This document shows positions 23,603 through 36,040 of a stretch of DNA of 64,000 nt, one piece after another. The notes below the pieces were generated by a model. The model was given only the letters and a program-made list of their open reading frames with translations, was not told the origin of the DNA and ran no database searches. Position 1 is the first letter of the stretch, and each line of letters begins with the position of its first letter. This stretch comes from Flaveria trinervia (Eukaryota; Streptophyta; Magnoliopsida; Asterales; Asteraceae), in contig CM046443.1 of assembly GCA_025506515.1 (NCBI GenBank), positions 89,953,281-90,017,280 on the forward strand, in the 5' to 3' direction. The translations under genes and the position numbers were made by a program.

Positions 23603-24361
23603 TGTTAGACCCTTGAAAGGATCATACATGCCAACTCAATGGGTGATTTGATGACTGTTCTGCTGAAATCCCTTAAGTCCAAGAAGAAGTGCGGATGAAG
23701 AATCTGCTAAGAAGAATAAAGTATGGTCTCCCGCATTTCTCAAATGCGGAAGGCATAGAACAAATACGGACAAGTATTTGTTCTTCCGCATTGACAAATG
23801 CAGAAGACAAAGAATAGATGCGGACAAGTACTCACTCTTCCGCATTGACTAATGCGGAAGACAAAGTAAATGCGGACAAGACTTTGCTCATCCGCATTGA
23901 CAAATGCGGATGATCGAAAAAATGCGCACAAGTATTTGTTCATCCGCATTAACCAATGTGGATGACCAACATACTAATGCGGTTGATCAAGTGAAGGAAT
24001 GCTGATCGAGTTAACTCATCCGCATTTGTCAATGCGGATGAACAAGCAAAGATGCGGATGAAGACTTAGACTAGTTCTGATGTAATAGGTCAGGGGTAGT
24101 TTAGTCATTTTGTAATAGGCATCTTGTCTGCCTATAAATAGAATAGATACCTCGTACATGAGGTGACGGCTGATAGATAGAGAATTTTTGTTGTAATTAT
24201 TCTCTGTAATTTATCAACTTTCATATATCAATACAAAAGTGTTTATGAGTATTTTTCTTGCATTGAATGTTCTTTGATTGTTTGTTTCCGCCACTCAATC
24301 ATTGACTTGGTTACCATATTTGATTCACAGTAAGAATACCACTCTTACTCAACCCCAGTCA
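23603..24361 (+). repeat. Family A LTR, followed by a PBS
   Basis: 759 bp, TGTTAGACCC to CCCAGTCA. U3 holds at least five inverted pairs of CCGCATT and AATGCGG (for example TTCCGCATTGACTAATGCGGAA and CATCCGCATTTGTCAATGCGGATG, each split by a short loop). A probable TATA region is CTATAAATAG near 24132. A PPT precedes it and a PBS follows it, so this one LTR has the features of both a 3' and a 5' LTR. Confidence 0.88.
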
Positions 24362-24363
24362 AT

Positions 24364-24512
24364 TGGTATCAGAGCTTTGGCTCTTGATTCTTTTTTAGAT
24401 CTGCGAAAGAACTAAATAAAATTTGATTGATCTGGTAATCGAGTTGCTAGTAGATTCACGGGAAAGATAATACTTTTTCAGATCTGCAAAAGAACTGAAT
24501 AGAATTCTATCT
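24364..24512 (+). other. PBS and truncated leader of a second family A copy
   Basis: TGGTATCAGAGC at 24364-24375 is followed by about 137 bases of leader-like sequence with AGATCTGC(G/A)AAAGAACT given twice. It stops abruptly at the gypsy LTR homology near 24513. This looks like the start of another copy sharing the LTR at 23603-24361, with the rest lost. Confidence 0.75.
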
Positions 24513-25759
24513 TCATGTTCCTCTTTCATTATCTTTCACTTTACGTTACATAATACTTTCATTCATTCATTAACATACAACGTAAAGTCACGGGAAAGAT
24601 AAACATACATCATAACAAGGAACATATCATACAAAGTCATCATCATCATACAGGGAAACATCATACATACATAACATACATCATGCATAAACATGCAACA
24701 TCATCATGCCGAACATAACCTTTATGCCCACAATAGTCATCTCATACGAACTTACGGGAATCTCCCACGTCAAAACTTACATCTGCACTTTCCCCTAAAA
24801 GTCAGTACATAAACTACGTTTTCCCCGAGTGCACAAGCCCTACTGGGAAAAGTCGCATGGCCTTCTAGGCGACTGAACATCATGCGAATGGACCAATGCG
24901 GATGAACACCTATGCGAATGAACCTAATGCGGATGGAATCAATGCAGATGAGTCCCATGCGAATGGAAATAATGCGGATGGACACCTATGCGAATGAACC
25001 TAATGCGGATGGACTCAATGCGGGTGAAATCTCAGTCGCATGACTCCCTATGCAATTGACCTTCAGTCATACGACTGGCAGGCGTATGGGCTCCAGTCGC
25101 ATGACTCACATGCGATTGAATCTAAATCGCATTACTGGCATGTGTATGGACTTCAGTCGAACAACTGGCATGCCATTCGGTCGCATAGCCCTAACTGTGC
25201 AGAATTCAGCTCACTCCCGAACCCAACCTGCCATTTTCGACCTCTAAGCTCATCCAAACCCATTCTAAGCCCCAATCAACCATCCTAAACCTTAGGAATG
25301 CATATCACAACACCATCCAAGCACGCCACAAGCTCAGAAACAAACTCCAAACGCATCACACGCAAACACATACAAATGGGTCAAACACACACACAAATAA
25401 AAATGGGTTTTCACTATGTGTTCCAGCCCCAAATTAGTTGAAAATGGGTAAAAGAGGGGTCCTAGAACTTACACAATCAACACCGAGAAGTAGAGCTTCG
25501 TTTGGACTCGCTACAAGACGATTTTCGTGCTTGAACCTATGCGAATCAAGCCATTCTCTTCTTTTTCTCCCCTTTTCTCCTCCCTTTCTCTCTTTACCTG
25601 AATTTTGGGTGTGGGGAGAGGGTAAGGGCTGCCCTCTCCCTTTAAATACCCCCACTCACGCAACTTTCTCTCATTGGCGAGTTTGGTCCCTCGACTTTGG
25701 ACTTTATTTCTTTTTCTTCTTTCGTCGGCTTCAAAATAATTAAATAACCGGGTGTTAGA
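24513..25759 (-). repeat. Truncated gypsy LTR, minus strand
   Basis: The reverse complement matches the first 1.2 kb of the solo LTR at 36041. The intact end is CCGGGTGTTAGA at 25759 (the solo LTR starts TGTAACACCCG), and homology is lost at 24513, corresponding to about 37262 in the solo LTR. It contains many ATGCGGATG, ATGCGAATG and TCGCATGACT units (24880-25190) and, on the minus strand, TATA-type promoter sequence near 25645. ORFs in it, such as the one at 25040-25288, are repeat-derived and not genes. Confidence 0.88.
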
Positions 25760-27740
25760 TGGTACAACCGACTTGGATACTCTGGCCAACACATTTTGCA
25801 TTAACTTTCTAGTCATTCCTTGATTTCATGTAATAAAGACCCTTTTCAATTTTTTCATTCTTGTCATGTTTCTAATAGAAAACGATTGGGTTTTAATGAT
25901 TCCACTTCAATTACTATTGCTCCATTTATTCATTGTGACTTGTGAATGTCCCCCTTCAAAGTAATTTAGGGTACAATATTACATGGTCCTTATCGATAAC
26001 TTTACAAATTATGTGTTGGTGTATCCCTTAAAATTAAAATCAGAAATGTTCCCCATTTTCACAAAAATTTATAATCTTGCATACACTTAATTTAGCCGAC
26101 CCATTAAACAATTCCAGTGTGACTTGGGGGGCGAGTTTGACAATCATAACTTTTGCTCCTTAGACAACTCCCTTGGCCTTGCCTTTCGATTGCGTGCCCA
26201 TTAACATACCCCCAAAATGGGTGTGTAGAACCAATGATCCACCAGCTGAATGACATCATTATCCCTCTCAAAACGTTGCATCTTCCTCAGTTATCCCTCT
26301 CATTTCAGCGGATACCGGTGTCTTGATACCCTATTTCCCAGCCTCCTCCCAACCTTATCCTATCTCACAATCAACAAACTCCACCAACTCCCCCGGTTGT
26401 CATGTCTATAACACCAACTTTAAACCCACCACCCGCTGCCCATATGTCTGCTACCCAACCACCCTCTCCCGCGCCCACACCTACCACTACCTCCCCCTAC
26501 CCTATCACACAATTCACTAGCAACTCTCACCCCATGCAAACTCGTTCGAAGTTTGGGATCCTTAAACCCAACCCAAAGTACACTCTCCATACCACCCATC
26601 ATAATATTTCTCCTATCCTGACTACATACCAAAAAGCTCTCTCCGATCCAAATTGGAAGTTGGCTATGATTGGTGAGTATAATGCATTATCTGAGAAAGT
26701 CCAACTAGTTGTTAGGTGTTTGTGGCTCTTCCGACATAAATTCAAACCGGATTGATCTCTTGATTGGTACAAAGCCTGCTGGCTGTGAACGGGAAATCTT
26801 AAACTTTAGGCATTGATTGTGAAGAGACATTTAGTTTGGTTGTGAAGCCAGCCACGATTCGCACCGTTTTGTCACTTGGATTGTCACGCTCCTGGCCCAC
26901 TCACTAGTTGGACGTCAAAAATGCTTTCCTCTGTGGAAACCTCAACCAAACTATGTTCATGCACCAACCGATAGGGTTTGTGAACCCCCACCATGTATAT
27001 AGGCTCAAGCGCTCCTTTTACGGGCTTAAACAAGCCCCATGGGCGTGGTTCGATCGATTCTCCAAGTTTATTCTTCGTAATGGCTTTAATGGGAGTGCTC
27101 GTTGACAATGTTTTGTTCATCTACAAGCATGGCAATGACATGGAATATCTTTTTTGTATGTCAACGACATTGTTCTTACGGCGTCATCCAACTCCTTATT
27201 ATGCAGCATCATCCACACATTATCACAGGATTTTCCATGAATGACTTAGGGCTCATACATCAATTATTGGGAATACATGTTACTCGTGACAATTAGGGGC
27301 TATTCCTCTCTCAAAGCCAATATGCTATGGATATCCTCAATCGAGCCTTCATGTCAACTTTCAACCCTTCCACTACACCCGTTGATATGGATTCGAAGCT
27401 TGGAGCAAATGATGGCCAACTGCTGTAGGATAGCACAATGTATCGTAGCTTGGCTAGAGCCTTACAATATCTCACATTCACTCGACCGGTTGTTTATTGT
27501 TACAATGTTTCTGCAGCATATTTGCCTGGAAACCTAGTTCAGCATCAATGTACCAAACATATAGAGGTTGATATTCACTTCTTACATGAGAAAGTCCATT
27601 TAGGTCATGTTCGGGTTTTTCATGTCCCTACTATATACCGGTACGCAGACATCTTTACCAAAGGGTTACCACGTCATCTCTTTCAATCATTCTGGCCCAG
27701 TTTGAGCGTCAGTCCCGCAAACGCTCCAACTGTGGGGCAT
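25760..27740 (+). pseudogene. pol: Copia element D (Ale/Retrofit-like) integrase-RT-RNase H remnant
   Basis: Degraded pol. Integrase traces lie at 25870-26170 (GFNDSTSITIAPF, HCDL, FQCDLGGEFDNHNF-like words with stops). The linker motif MQTRSKFGILKPNPKY is at 26536-26580. RT has KALSDPNWK, RCLWLFRHKFKPD, LDVKNAFLCGNL, YGLKQAP and YVND at 27157-27168, where the catalytic YVDD has Asp to Asn. RNase H traces run to HIEVDIHFLHEK and ADIFTKGLP near 27660. MQTRSK and the closing RHLFQSF...LSV are typical of a copia lineage distinct from the Sireviruses. A possible PPT, ACTGTGGGGC, is near 27731. Multiple frameshifts show it is old. No LTR pair was identified. Confidence 0.82.
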
Positions 27741-27867
27741 TTTAGAGACATATTCTATATATTTATATGTATCTATAAAATGTTGATTGATATCGTCTCC
27801 ATGTTCATAGGGTTAGGTGGTTGCTATTGGATTCCATGTTATCGGGTTGGGTAATTAATATGCATGC

Positions 27868-27943
27868 CTATATATGTATATACATATATATACATATATA
27901 TACACATATATATACATATATATAGATATATAGATATATATAT

Positions 27944-28012
<69 letters not shown>
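27868..28012. repeat. (TA)n/(ATACAT)n and (GT)n microsatellites
   Basis: Alternating TATA and ATACATAT units (27868-27975), then uninterrupted GT dinucleotides to about 28012. Minus-strand ORFs here are low-complexity artefacts. Confidence 0.95.
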
Positions 28013-28014
<2 letters not shown>

Positions 28015-28655
28015 ATGCTTTGTAAACAATGATAACAATAGAGATAATACCATAAGACTTAATGTGGTAGGAATGTGGATGGTGCTAAAACTGCTGATGT
28101 AGCTTGAAAATGTGGCGTCAAAGCCACTACAAAGGTGATAGAAGGGGGCGCCAAAACATTCCACGCCAAGCCCATAACAGGCGTGAAATCTCTAAACATT
28201 CATGAATTCCACCCAAAAGATCAAATCTTCTTCATCAAGTCTCAGGTTGAATTTTCGGTTTTTCTAATTTCATGTGTTACAATTGGGGTTAGGGTATTTG
28301 TTTGTGTCTTTGCTTGTTGTTGACAGTTGATATGGCAGATTTTGGGTAAGAAAATGAGTGTGAAAATGATCCCAAGTGACGAAGCTTTCTCTAGAAGATG
28401 CGACGGCAGCGGGAGGCCAGCAAGTGACAATGAGGATGAAGACGGTTATGGCAATGATGACGATGGTGGTGGTGGTGGTGCTAAGGTTAGAGAGAGAGTG
28501 AGGGTGATAGTAGTTGATTCCAGGATTATCGATTATGAATCAGATAGTGAATGAGCCATGGTCGATTATGATGACAAAATGTATGATTAGTGGAGAAGGA
28601 GGTTGAGGATAAATACGAGGGTGTGAGGGAGGAGTACAAATTTACGATGGCTTTT
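28013..28655 (+). other. Unrecognised region with a small acidic ORF
   Basis: More GC-rich than its right flank. The frame 28327-28554 encodes a 75-residue acidic, Gly/Asp-rich peptide (EDEDGYGNDDDGGGGG, then KVRERVRVIVVDSR). After a stop, a related frame continues EKEVEDKYEGVREEYKF to about 28655. I do not recognise the family. It could be the decayed end of a host gene or of a transposon-captured fragment. No promoter or splice structure can be argued convincingly. Confidence 0.35.
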
Positions 28656-31600
28656 TAATTAAAATAAAATATATATGAAATAATGTTTACATAATTAAAT
28701 AAAAACAAATAATGATTAATTAAAAATTGAACTTAACCAACCACTACACTTAAATTAAAAGTGCTTTAATTGAACATTTTATATCTATGTGATGCCTTCA
28801 TATCACTTTAACTTGAATATTAGTTAAAACCACTACACATAGTCTAAGCACTTGTAGTTTATACCTTTAGAGATAAACGTGTTCATCTATGGAGATGAGC
28901 GAAATTTGTTTTAAGGAAATCTTATTGAATATGTGCTTCAACCACAACCGTTAACAATTTTGTTAGGTTGTTGTTACGACTTTTTTCAAGGATACTACAA
29001 GTAGACTTTGTTAAAGTACTTATTGAAGACACCAGTTTAAATCAGTAATTTTATATTAATTGTATGTTATAATTTATTTTACGCCGTAGTGTCCTAACTT
29101 ATTCTACATGACTAATGAGAGCATCGGTATCAATATTATATCATTATTATTAATAAAAATTAACCTGAACTTCCTCCAAATATTCATATTATACACAAGC
29201 CAAATATATGAAAGATGTGCTAATTAACTTAGACAGTTAGTGATTCTATACGTCGGACCTTTGTAAGAAGGTTTGCATGTTCGCAAACTCATTTGAGACC
29301 GAAACATCGATCAAGCTCGTCCATCTAGCCAAACTAGGTGGATCATTGTTATGAAAGACATGTTATCTTATAGGTATTTGTACATTGTTTGAGTGCTAGC
29401 TTTTAATTTTTTCTCTCATCAAAGTTACGTATTTTTATTATCTTAAATGTATAGCTTACTTTGGGATCTTTGGTATATTTGCATCCGATTATATATAAAT
29501 TTAAAATGTATTAAAACTTAATAAAGTATTAGTTATAAAAGATAACGCACTTTTTTCTTAAATATCTAGAAAAAGAAAAGTTGAAAGGGACATCACATTT
29601 TGAATATAAAAACCGGTATGATTAAAAAGTAAAAGTTGAATTTGTAAAGTAAATAGACTTTATAAGTCTATTGGAAATAATTGTATAGATCCACAGAGTT
29701 GCTCACGTGATTGAGTGATTATATTTCTATAGACATTCATAGGCCCTCGAACCTTATTCTCATTTTTATTCTTTCTACCCAACTTTTTACGTTCTATATA
29801 TGCTTATTTGTAAGTATGAGCAGGGTGTTTCACTGGCACGTCACGTGTCGCGTTCTCATTCGTCCTCAGGTTTAATTACATTATTGTCCGGTTTCGTTGC
29901 AACACGTGGTTTAAATTTTCTTCTTTTAACTCATTTATTAACAGAAGATATGTTATTGTTTTTTTGTATATTTCTTATTATCTATTGAAATTTTACAAAG
30001 TGAATACTAATGCTTCAAACTATGATCTTTTAGTTAATAATAATCGACACTCCCATCTGATCAATAAATCTCTTAGTTTTTATTTTTGTTCACTTGATTT
30101 GACTAATGATGATTATGAATGCAATGAAAAAACGTAAGCAAAATCAAATGAAAATCATGTATAAATGTATAGTGAAATGAAAGTGTGTTGATCAAACGGC
30201 ATTTAAAAGTAAATTCTTTTTGTAAAAAATGATAAACAAGCTAATTGGGTTCAATTTAAAGTCTTTTAAGCTTAAAAAGCCATTGATATTTCTATTAGTA
30301 TTTTTTTAGGGTTGTTATTTTGATAATCAAACTTAGTTTATTATGGCTAATGCTTTAAAGTCTTTAAGTCTAATACTCTAAAGTCTTTGAGTCTAATATT
30401 TTCATGTGACTCTATTATATGTATTTATTAATGTGTTATACATTTTAAAGCATTTCGATTTGTTTTATCATCTTATTTTATGTATTAAATTTATATGTTT
30501 TATTTTATCATATTATGTTTTACATATTGAATGTACACTATGTTGTTATCTCATTATTAGTTCTTCAAAATTTATTATTTTTTATTACATTATATCTTTT
30601 CAAAACTTATAATTTTAAAAAAACACAATATCTAAGATATATGAGCCATTATGTTAAATATTTTAATTATGACGTTATAAGTGTTATCATTATGTTTTAC
30701 CTTTGATATCATTTTATGAAGTTTTTATTTAATGGTGTTAATCAAAAACTTATTTACTATAATTGCATTTCGCTCATTATCAGTTAGGTTTATCACGATG
30801 TCCCAACAACTACACCTGCTATACTCTAGGATGCTAAAAACATACCCATTTTTTAATACAAATTCGTTGTCCAAAACAACTTGTATCGGAACGTAAAAAG
30901 TAACATGATAATCATCATGTTGAGCTTAATGGAAGTCCATCAAAATTTAGAAATCACAAATTTAGAGATACATTAGCAATGACCGATGAAATTGAACACC
31001 GGAACTTTCGATAAGGTTATGATGATTAAAGGGATTGTTGAGGACAGACCGGATGAGATATTTATTACTTCGATGAGTCCCATTTAAATATGTATTGTAT
31101 ATTAGTTTTAGTAAACACGTGTGTAATATATTTTGAATAAATAATATATTAATACAATAAAATTTATTAATTATAAAGTAATATTATAAGATATATTATA
31201 ACTGAAATTATATATGAGAAATGACTATAAGTAATAAAATAGTTATATCAACTTTTTAAATTTATGTTTTAAATTTCTTTTAAAAAAGAATAACATTTTG
31301 TTTAAAAAAACAAACCATATAAAATTTTCGTTTTTAAAAATTCCTTTTTTATAGCTTCCAAATTTAATTATTTTTGGATTTAAAAATTAACTTTTTAAAA
31401 ATATCAATTTTTAAATATTTTGTACTTTTAAAAAAGTTTTATGCTTAAGAAATTTTATTAATTCATAAAAGCTTTATTTATTTAAAAATAACATTAATAA
31501 ATTTGAAAAAGTATTAATTAATATATTATTGGTAATTAAGATAATTATTTAATAGAAGAGAGCAAAGGAAAATTTTGATGAAGATGATTATAGTGTTGAC

Positions 31601-33589
31601 ACATGTCATCCCAAAATACATTTTTGTTATAGTAGGAATATAAAATTAACAAAAAATCATGGCATATTAATTATGTTTCTAAGTATAGAGAAAAGAACTA
31701 AATAGACATTTTAAACACACTTTTTATAAAATATAACAATCCAATAAAATGTTCGTTTTAAATTTTACTAGAATATTTTTCTTAACATTTTAAATAACAT
31801 AAATTTAAGTAAAATTCATTTTATCCAAAAAAAACTAAGAGAGAGAAAAATATATGAAGTTTTATAAATTAAACATATTTTGATATATATTTTTGAAAAA
31901 CTCATTTTGGTTAATAATTTTTCTATCTAACACTTTTGACATAAAACTCCATTTATGTTATCTAGTATCTATCTATTAGATTTAGATAAATTTATTTTTA
32001 TTTTATCATTGTGTTTAAATATTTAAAAAATTATATCATCATTTTGTTTTATAGAACTCATTATTTCAGAAAAAAAAACAATTGTGTTCAAAATAAAAAT
32101 GACATGCGAAAAAACACAATGACACACAAGAAAATACAAGAAGCTAAAAACTGAAAATAATATAATGATTTTTATATATAACGATACTAAATATCTATAT
32201 TCAAAACCTAATCTGAAAATCCGAATCCAAAACATGAGATACAAGTGTTATATACAATAGTTTCTAATTTACCCATATTAAATAAATATCTCCTAATTAA
32301 TATATTATTTAGTATATGTTTATTTTATAATAGTTTAAATTTATATTAAAAACATATACATTATTATTTATATATTTATAACTGAATACTATTTGATTTA
32401 AGTATTATTTTATTAAACACTTAAGTATATAATCACTAAATTTTTACATAGTTATAATAATACTTCAATGTATCAATGTTTAAGACAGTCGGAAAAGAAG
32501 CTCGATAACACTCGCCGCATCACTATATATAACAAATTAAAACAACTATGATTAGTGAAGGTTTATATTTTCCTCAATGTTACTGCAATAATTTTTATTT
32601 TCTCCAAACATATAAAATCCCTACTTTGATTTTTTATAAATTTACATTTAAGTCTCTAAGGATTTTTTAAAACTAACCACAATGTTTTATCTTTCTTTCT
32701 TTGTTTTTTTTTCAAATTGATACCTAATAACTTTGTATTTTTTTAAAATTTTATATTTAAGCTTTCAAGATGTATCAAATTTACATTTAATCAACTAAAA
32801 TTTTTTAAACTTTTATACTTAAGCCTTACATTCATCTCTATCCTTCATAAGTCATAACTATTTATTTGAAGTTTTAACTAGCAAGTTTTTTGAATACCCA
32901 CATCAATTTTGGTCACTTGATATCTTTTGTGGTTTATATGGTATCTTCTGCTCCCTTTTTATATGATGTATACTCTCACGACCCACACTTGCAATGACAC
33001 CAGTAAAAAACTTATTATTCTTGGATGTATTCTCTCAATTTGTGTAGCAATGATTGCAGGAACTCTGTTCTATGCACATACACAACAAAGCCGGCCTCAT
33101 TTTCATATTATAATGAGAAAAATGACAAGAAAACCCCATCCTTTGGTTCACGAGTTTCATTAAATCCTTTTCATCTTCATACAATATCTTATTATCAGCT
33201 TGAAGGTGAGACAAATTTTGTAAGTAGTTATTAGTTAATGAACGCAGTTTAAGGGGAAAAAACTCCATAGAGATGACAAAAACTCGACTTATACCATTAT
33301 CACCACTAGAAAAAAGAAATCGTTATATGGGGTAAGGGTGACACTAAATTAGACGCATTGTTAAAAAATCCTAGCCCATTGATGCATATACCCAATTCAA
33401 TAAGTTTAAAAACACATACTTTTAAATATATAGAACAATGCTACAATCAAATCAAGAGCGAAAAATACTTGATTTTCTAATATAAACTAGGGTTTGACCA
33501 CATCGCGCATTGCATGATGATTTAAGAAAGAGATTGTTTGATCAAGAAAGGTTGGTACGACCAAAACCAAACACTTAGAAAATTTTTGG
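28656..33589. other. AT-rich intergenic DNA, no supported gene
   Basis: About 4.9 kb of very AT-rich sequence. ORFs present (for example 30406-30612 and 32927-33163) are short, hydrophobic or low-complexity, and carry no recognisable motif. CACTAGAAAAA at 33306-33316 resembles a CACTA transposon end, but no partner end was found. I see no tRNA, rRNA or repeat array. It is likely old, decayed transposon and intergenic sequence. Confidence 0.6.
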
Positions 33590-33998
33590 TGTTGCTAATA
33601 AAGGACTTCCGAAGACAAATGGAGTTCTTCCGAAGACAAGTTCAAGAACAACTTCCGAAGGAAAACTCCAACTTATGAAGACAAAGTATTATCTTCCGAA
33701 GTTCAAGACTTAGAAGGTTTCAAGATGATGACTTCCGAAGTAGAAGTCTCGAAGCCTCGAAAGAAGTAAGTCTCTTCCGAATTATAAATTGGCTTGAGAA
33801 TTATTTTGTAAGAGTCTTGTAATACTTTGAGTTAAGAAGTAATATATACAAGTACCTTGAGAATTATTTTGTTGTGTTCTTTGTTACTTACTATATTATT
33901 ATCAATTCTTAGAAGAGATTCTGCTTCATTAAAAACCGTGTGTGAGTAAGTTAGTTTAAGAGAAAAACAAAGTGTTAGTAACAAACATCGATCCTACA
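33590..33998 (+). repeat. Family B 5' LTR
   Basis: 409 bp, TGTTGCTAAT to ATCCTACA, ending two bases before the PBS. It carries five exact CTTCCGAAG motifs (33606-33614, 33627-33635, 33652-33660, 33693-33701, 33732-33740) plus a degenerate one at about 33774, all upstream of TATAAA at 33783-33788. The left flank is TTTGG; the matching duplication is outside the window. Confidence 0.88.
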
Positions 33999-34000
33999 AT

Positions 34001-34012
34001 TGGTATCATAGC
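34001..34012 (+). other. Family B primer-binding site
   Basis: TGGTATCATAGC, two bases after the LTR. It is the initiator-Met complement with one mismatch (T for G at position 9). Confidence 0.88.
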
Positions 34013-34088
34013 TTTTTAGGCTCTTGATTGTGAGATCTTACCATCCAAATCAACTTGTTTTTTATTCCTTCTCTCTCCACACTCAAAA

Positions 34089-36040
34089 ATGGCCCTCAAC
34101 CAAAAATCTGAAGTTGAGATGGGGACGATGACTAACTCACCTATCATCACCCTTGAAAACTTTAGATCATGGAGCAGACGCATAGAAGGCTTCATCAGGT
34201 ATCAAGATGGAAAAATGTGGCAATCTATTGTCAATGGTCCTTACAAACCAAAGGTGGCTGCACCTGGTGGAAATGGTGCCATGATAGAGAATGCCGTTGA
34301 AGATTACTCTGGTGAAGACCGAAAGAAGATGGACATTGATAGTAATACCATGATTGTTCTTATGACTGCTATACCCAACTCCATAATAATGGGGTTTGAG
34401 CACTGCAAGTTAGCAAAAGAACTGTTTGATGCATTATCTCAAATGTACTCAAGCTCCAATTATTCAAAGGAAGATTCACTGAAGCAGCAGTTCGAGAACT
34501 TCACTCACATTGCTGGAGAGACCCTCAGCCAGCAATACTTCAGGTACGTGGATCTTATCTCTTCCCTTTAGTCTGTGGAAATTGCCCTTGAATTGAGAGA
34601 TCTCACTCGAAAATTCATGAGTGCACTCCCAAATGAGTGGATGTTCTACTGTGTCTCTATCAAGAGGACAGAAAACTTGAACTCCCTCACCATGACTGAA
34701 CTATATGGCATCCTTGATGGATATCATGTGGAGATGGACAACAAAAAGGGTGTTCAGATAAGCAGACCTTCAAGCCTTCCTGCTAGCAACGCTTTAATGG
34801 TTGCTGAAGGCTCAGGACACCCCTAACCTCTATAGTACCTAACATATTCTCAACAGCCATCCTGTTCTTTAGGATCTTACATCACATTCCCTGAGACTCC
34901 AAGGTCTCAACAAGCTGAGCAAGGTTCTTTTCAGGATAGTTGTGCCTTTGTCTCAAGAAGTGGATACTTTGGTGATCATCAGTATTGCTTTGATGATCTA
35001 AAGTGATTTAGTCCAGATGATGTAGAGTATGTAGACATAGTCAACAAATGGCTTTGCTAACCTACCGAGCAAAGAAGTTCTTCAAAAGAACTTGAAGGCA
35101 GTTCCCTCAAAACCCAACTAGTAGCAAATTTGGGTTTGACAAAACCAAGGCCAAATGTTACAACTATAACCAACTTGATCACTTTGCAAGGGAATGTAAG
35201 TCTCCCAACTTAAATCCGGGTACCTCACAAGCCTCCTCACATCCCTTTACACCTAAAGCCACTGGGAAGAAGTCAACTGAAATAGTAGTTATAGCTCAAG
35301 AAATTGATTAGAGCTTCATGGTACAGGATGTGACTCCTGCTTAAGCACTCATGGCCGGAACAGATGATACCAAGATATATGAACATCTTTGTACTCCAGC
35401 TTGTATTGCTAAGGTTAAGATATATCAGGACTACAATATGGAATTAAATCTGATATTGAGTCTTTAAATATCTTAAAATCTTATTTAAAAAAGCTAAAAC
35501 CGACTATCAAAAAAATTGATGAGTTAGAGAAAATTGTGTCCTTGTTAAAACATGAACATACAAACTACAAGATTCAAATCAAGGATTTAGTATCCAAATT
35601 GTCTGAGTCTCAAGCCGAGCTTGTCACAGCTGAGGCTCAAGTTAGGAAGCATGCTATATTAGTGCATAACTTCCAAGTCATTCTTGCATCATCCTCACAC
35701 TCTAAATTTTGTTATCAAAACAAAGGTGGGTTGGGAACCATGAATTGCTCCACCACATTCTTATGAGTCTATTACACAACCAAGATGTTATACTGAAGAG
35801 TAAAAGGTTCCATCTACTGACCCACCTTCGCATGAGTCAAAGAGTGATGCAACTTTGGAGACCATCACAGGGAAGAATCAAGTAAAATAAACCCCACTTA
35901 CCAGTGATGACCAACCCCTAACCACCAAAGCCAAAAAGGCCAGGCTAAGGAAGCTAGAAAAACTGCCAAGAAAGTGGCTGAATCTAAGATGAAGATTGAC
36001 CCAAAGCAAAAGAGTGTGTTCATCTCAGATGGATTCTAGG
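34089..36040 (+). pseudogene. gag: Family B gag, first part, broken
   Basis: The start ATG is 34089 (MALNQKSEVEMGTMTN). A UBN2-type gag domain follows (ITLENFRSWSRRIEGFIRYQ, MWQSIVNGPYKP, LSQQYFRY) up to TAG at 34569-34571. The reading continues in pieces: LTRKFMSALPNEW; a first knuckle at 35156-35197 in which the second Cys is Tyr (CYNYNQLDHFAREC); CTPACIAKVKIY; and a coiled coil around 35480-35760 (KHEHTNYKIQIKDLVSKL). It ends at the solo LTR target CTAGG (36036-36040). It is homologous to S1 gag but clearly diverged. Confidence 0.85.

Noticed and set aside
25040..25288. His/Ser/Gln-rich ORFs
   Set aside because: They are translations of the repeated TCGCATGACT and ATGCGGATG units of the minus-strand gypsy LTR.
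28135..28323. 62-residue ORF upstream of the acidic ORF
   Set aside because: No motif and no joined frame with the downstream ORF; most likely chance.
32927..33163. 78-residue hydrophobic ORF as a gene
   Set aside because: No recognisable motif, overlapping alternative frames of equal length and AT-rich surroundings.
33306..33316. CACTAGAAAAA as a CACTA transposon end
   Set aside because: No matching inverted end, no 3-bp duplication and no transposase nearby.
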